From an uncultured Opitutia bacterium (lineage in GTDB: Bacteria > Verrucomicrobiota > Verrucomicrobiia > Opitutales > JABJCN01): a stretch of 7,416 bases of DNA. The stretch covers positions 1-7,416 of the forward strand of contig CAJWSN010000066.1 of NCBI GenBank assembly GCA_913046175.1, read 5' to 3'. Made by a program: the position numbers and the translations under genes. The notes below the pieces were generated by a model, which was not told the origin of the DNA, did not search any database, and worked only from the letters and a program-made list of their open reading frames with translations. Shown here piece by piece: positions 6,830 through 7,416 of this stretch; positions within the stretch are counted from its first letter, which is position 1, and each line of letters begins with the position of its first letter.

Positions 6830-6838
6830 TCCAAATAA
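6816..6838. promoter_or_regulatory. Near-perfect 23-base palindrome, candidate Fur-family operator
   Basis: The arms TTATTTG (6816-6822) and CAAATAA (6832-6838) are exact reverse complements. Inside them AAT (6824-6826) and ATT (6828-6830... shifted by one: ATT 6828-6830) are also symmetric around A6827. Only the 6823/6831 pair (T/C) breaks the symmetry, so ten of eleven base pairs match. AT-rich palindromes of about 15-23 bases with a central odd base are typical operators of Fur, PerR and Zur proteins, and the next gene encodes such a protein. The site ends 52 bases before its ATG. An operator for autoregulation and control of the downstream suf gene is the best interpretation. Confidence 0.65.
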
Positions 6839-6890
6839 GAACCAAGTTCCGTGACCTTTTTTCAATAAACCCAATCTCAGGCATTCAACC

Positions 6891-7310
6891 ATGATTTCAA
6901 GGGACAACAGGAAAACCCGCCTGCGGGATGCAATCAGCCAAAAAGGCATGCGTTACACGAGGCAGCGTGAACACATTTTTAACATCCTTTTGGACAAGCG
7001 GGACCATCCGACTGCGGATGAGGTTTTCCTTCGGGCACGTGGGTCCATGCCAAGAATGTCCCTCGCCACGGTCTACAACTGTCTTGATACACTTGTTGCG
7101 TGTGGCCTTGTCCGGCAGGTGCATTTCGAGCGGGAATCCACACGCTATTGTCCAAACCTTAGCGAGCATGCCCATTTCCACTGTCAGAAAAGCGGAAGGG
7201 TTTATGATGTGGAACTCGACACTGACCTGCTCGATGACATTCAGGGACAACTTCCGGATGGATTCCAGATGGACGGGATGGAAATCCTGATCCGGGGAAA
7301 AGTGGGGTGA
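6891..7310 (+). CDS. Fur-family transcriptional regulator, probable suf operon regulator
   Basis: This 139-residue protein has the Fur fold. A winged helix spans about residues 10-85, with TRQREHIFNIL (23-33), HPTADEVF (39-46) and the recognition region RMSLATVYNCLDTLVACGLV (55-74), followed by a short dimerisation domain. Metal-site residues visible are His39, His93, His95 and His97. Two features are unusual. The Fur structural-zinc CxxCG is CQKSG here (Cys98, Ser101), and there is no second C-terminal CxxC pair. At the position of E. coli Fur Glu81 there is Cys87 (RYCPN), as in the sensory site of Zur proteins. Family membership is therefore clear, but the sensed signal (iron, zinc, peroxide or other) is not. 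The gene sits 37 bases before an apparent sufC, which suggests control of iron-sulfur cluster assembly. A near-perfect palindrome 52 bases upstream of its ATG suggests autoregulation. Only a weak AGG precedes the start. Confidence 0.92.
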   Translation: MISRDNRKTRLRDAISQKGMRYTRQREHIFNILLDKRDHPTADEVFLRARGSMPRMSLATVYNCLDTLVACGLVRQVHFERESTRYCPNLSEHAHFHCQKSGRVYDVELDTDLLDDIQGQLPDGFQMDGMEILIRGKVG

Positions 7311-7347
7311 ATTTTTTCTAACGCAAATTTCTAATATAACAGACTCA

Positions 7348-7416
7348 ATGGACAATCTTCTAATAGAGAAGCTCAACGTTAGCATCGAAGACAAGCCAAT
7401 CCTAAAGGACTTTTCC
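7348..7416 (+). CDS. sufC: 5' end of ABC-type ATPase, probably SufC
   Basis: ATG at 7348 opens a frame that runs off the window after 23 codons (MDNLLIEKLNVSIEDKPILK, then DFS). The pattern L-I-x-x-L-x-V-S-I-x-x-K-x-I-L-K is the typical first two beta-strands of an ABC ATPase, before the Walker A motif. It resembles SufC, whose N terminus commonly reads like LEIKNLHVSVEGKEILK. SufC is the ATPase of the SufBCD scaffold for Fe-S cluster assembly in the cytoplasm. The Fur-family gene 37 bases upstream on the same strand fits a suf operon. The fragment is too short to exclude another ABC ATPase, and no Walker motif is within the window. Confidence 0.65.
   Translation, partial: MDNLLIEKLNVSIEDKPILKDFS

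Noticed and set aside
7311..7347. A separate promoter, operator or terminator between the Fur-like gene and sufC
   Set aside because: The 37-base gap is AT-rich but shows no hairpin or clear inverted repeat; co-transcription is simpler.

Overview
The window looks like chromosomal DNA of a Gram-negative-type bacterium with about 50% GC in its genes. The best guess is the Verrucomicrobiota/PVC group, possibly an Opitutae-like lineage. That rests on large exported TPR proteins, a genuine sulfatase-activating enzyme, and a Fur-family regulator directly ahead of an apparent sufC. This is gene-content inference, not a marker-gene result. No rRNA, tRNA, CRISPR array, transposase or phage gene is visible.

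Layout. (1) Positions 1-411, + strand: the 3' part of an unrecognised gene whose start lies outside the window. It has one hydrophobic segment, is AT-richer than its neighbours (about 40% GC over 1-360), and its tail overlaps the end of the next gene. (2) Positions 301-5726, - strand: a two-gene operon read right to left, encoding an exported 1098-residue TPR solenoid and then, 26 bases later, an exported 700-residue protein with a beta-rich N-terminal half and a helical, TPR-like C-terminal half. (3) Positions 5727-5905: a 179-base AT-rich divergent regulatory region with a candidate promoter for the TPR operon, a stacked inverted repeat, and a distant 10-base inverted repeat. (4) Positions 5906-6775, + strand: a complete formylglycine-generating enzyme with both active-site cysteines. 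(5) Positions 6776-6890: a 115-base spacer with a nearly perfect 23-base palindrome lying over a candidate -10 box. (6) Positions 6891-7310, + strand: a Fur-family regulator with unusual metal ligands. (7) From 7348 to the window end: the first 23 codons of an ABC ATPase, probably SufC.

How the genes may work together. The regulator, the palindrome and sufC suggest an autoregulated iron-sulfur cluster assembly (suf) operon. The formylglycine enzyme would activate sulfatases encoded elsewhere, since none is present here. The two TPR-type proteins are probably secreted to or across the envelope and act together as an extracytoplasmic scaffold. Their function is unknown and they are the least explained part of the window. 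None of the five visible gene starts has a strong Shine-Dalgarno sequence.
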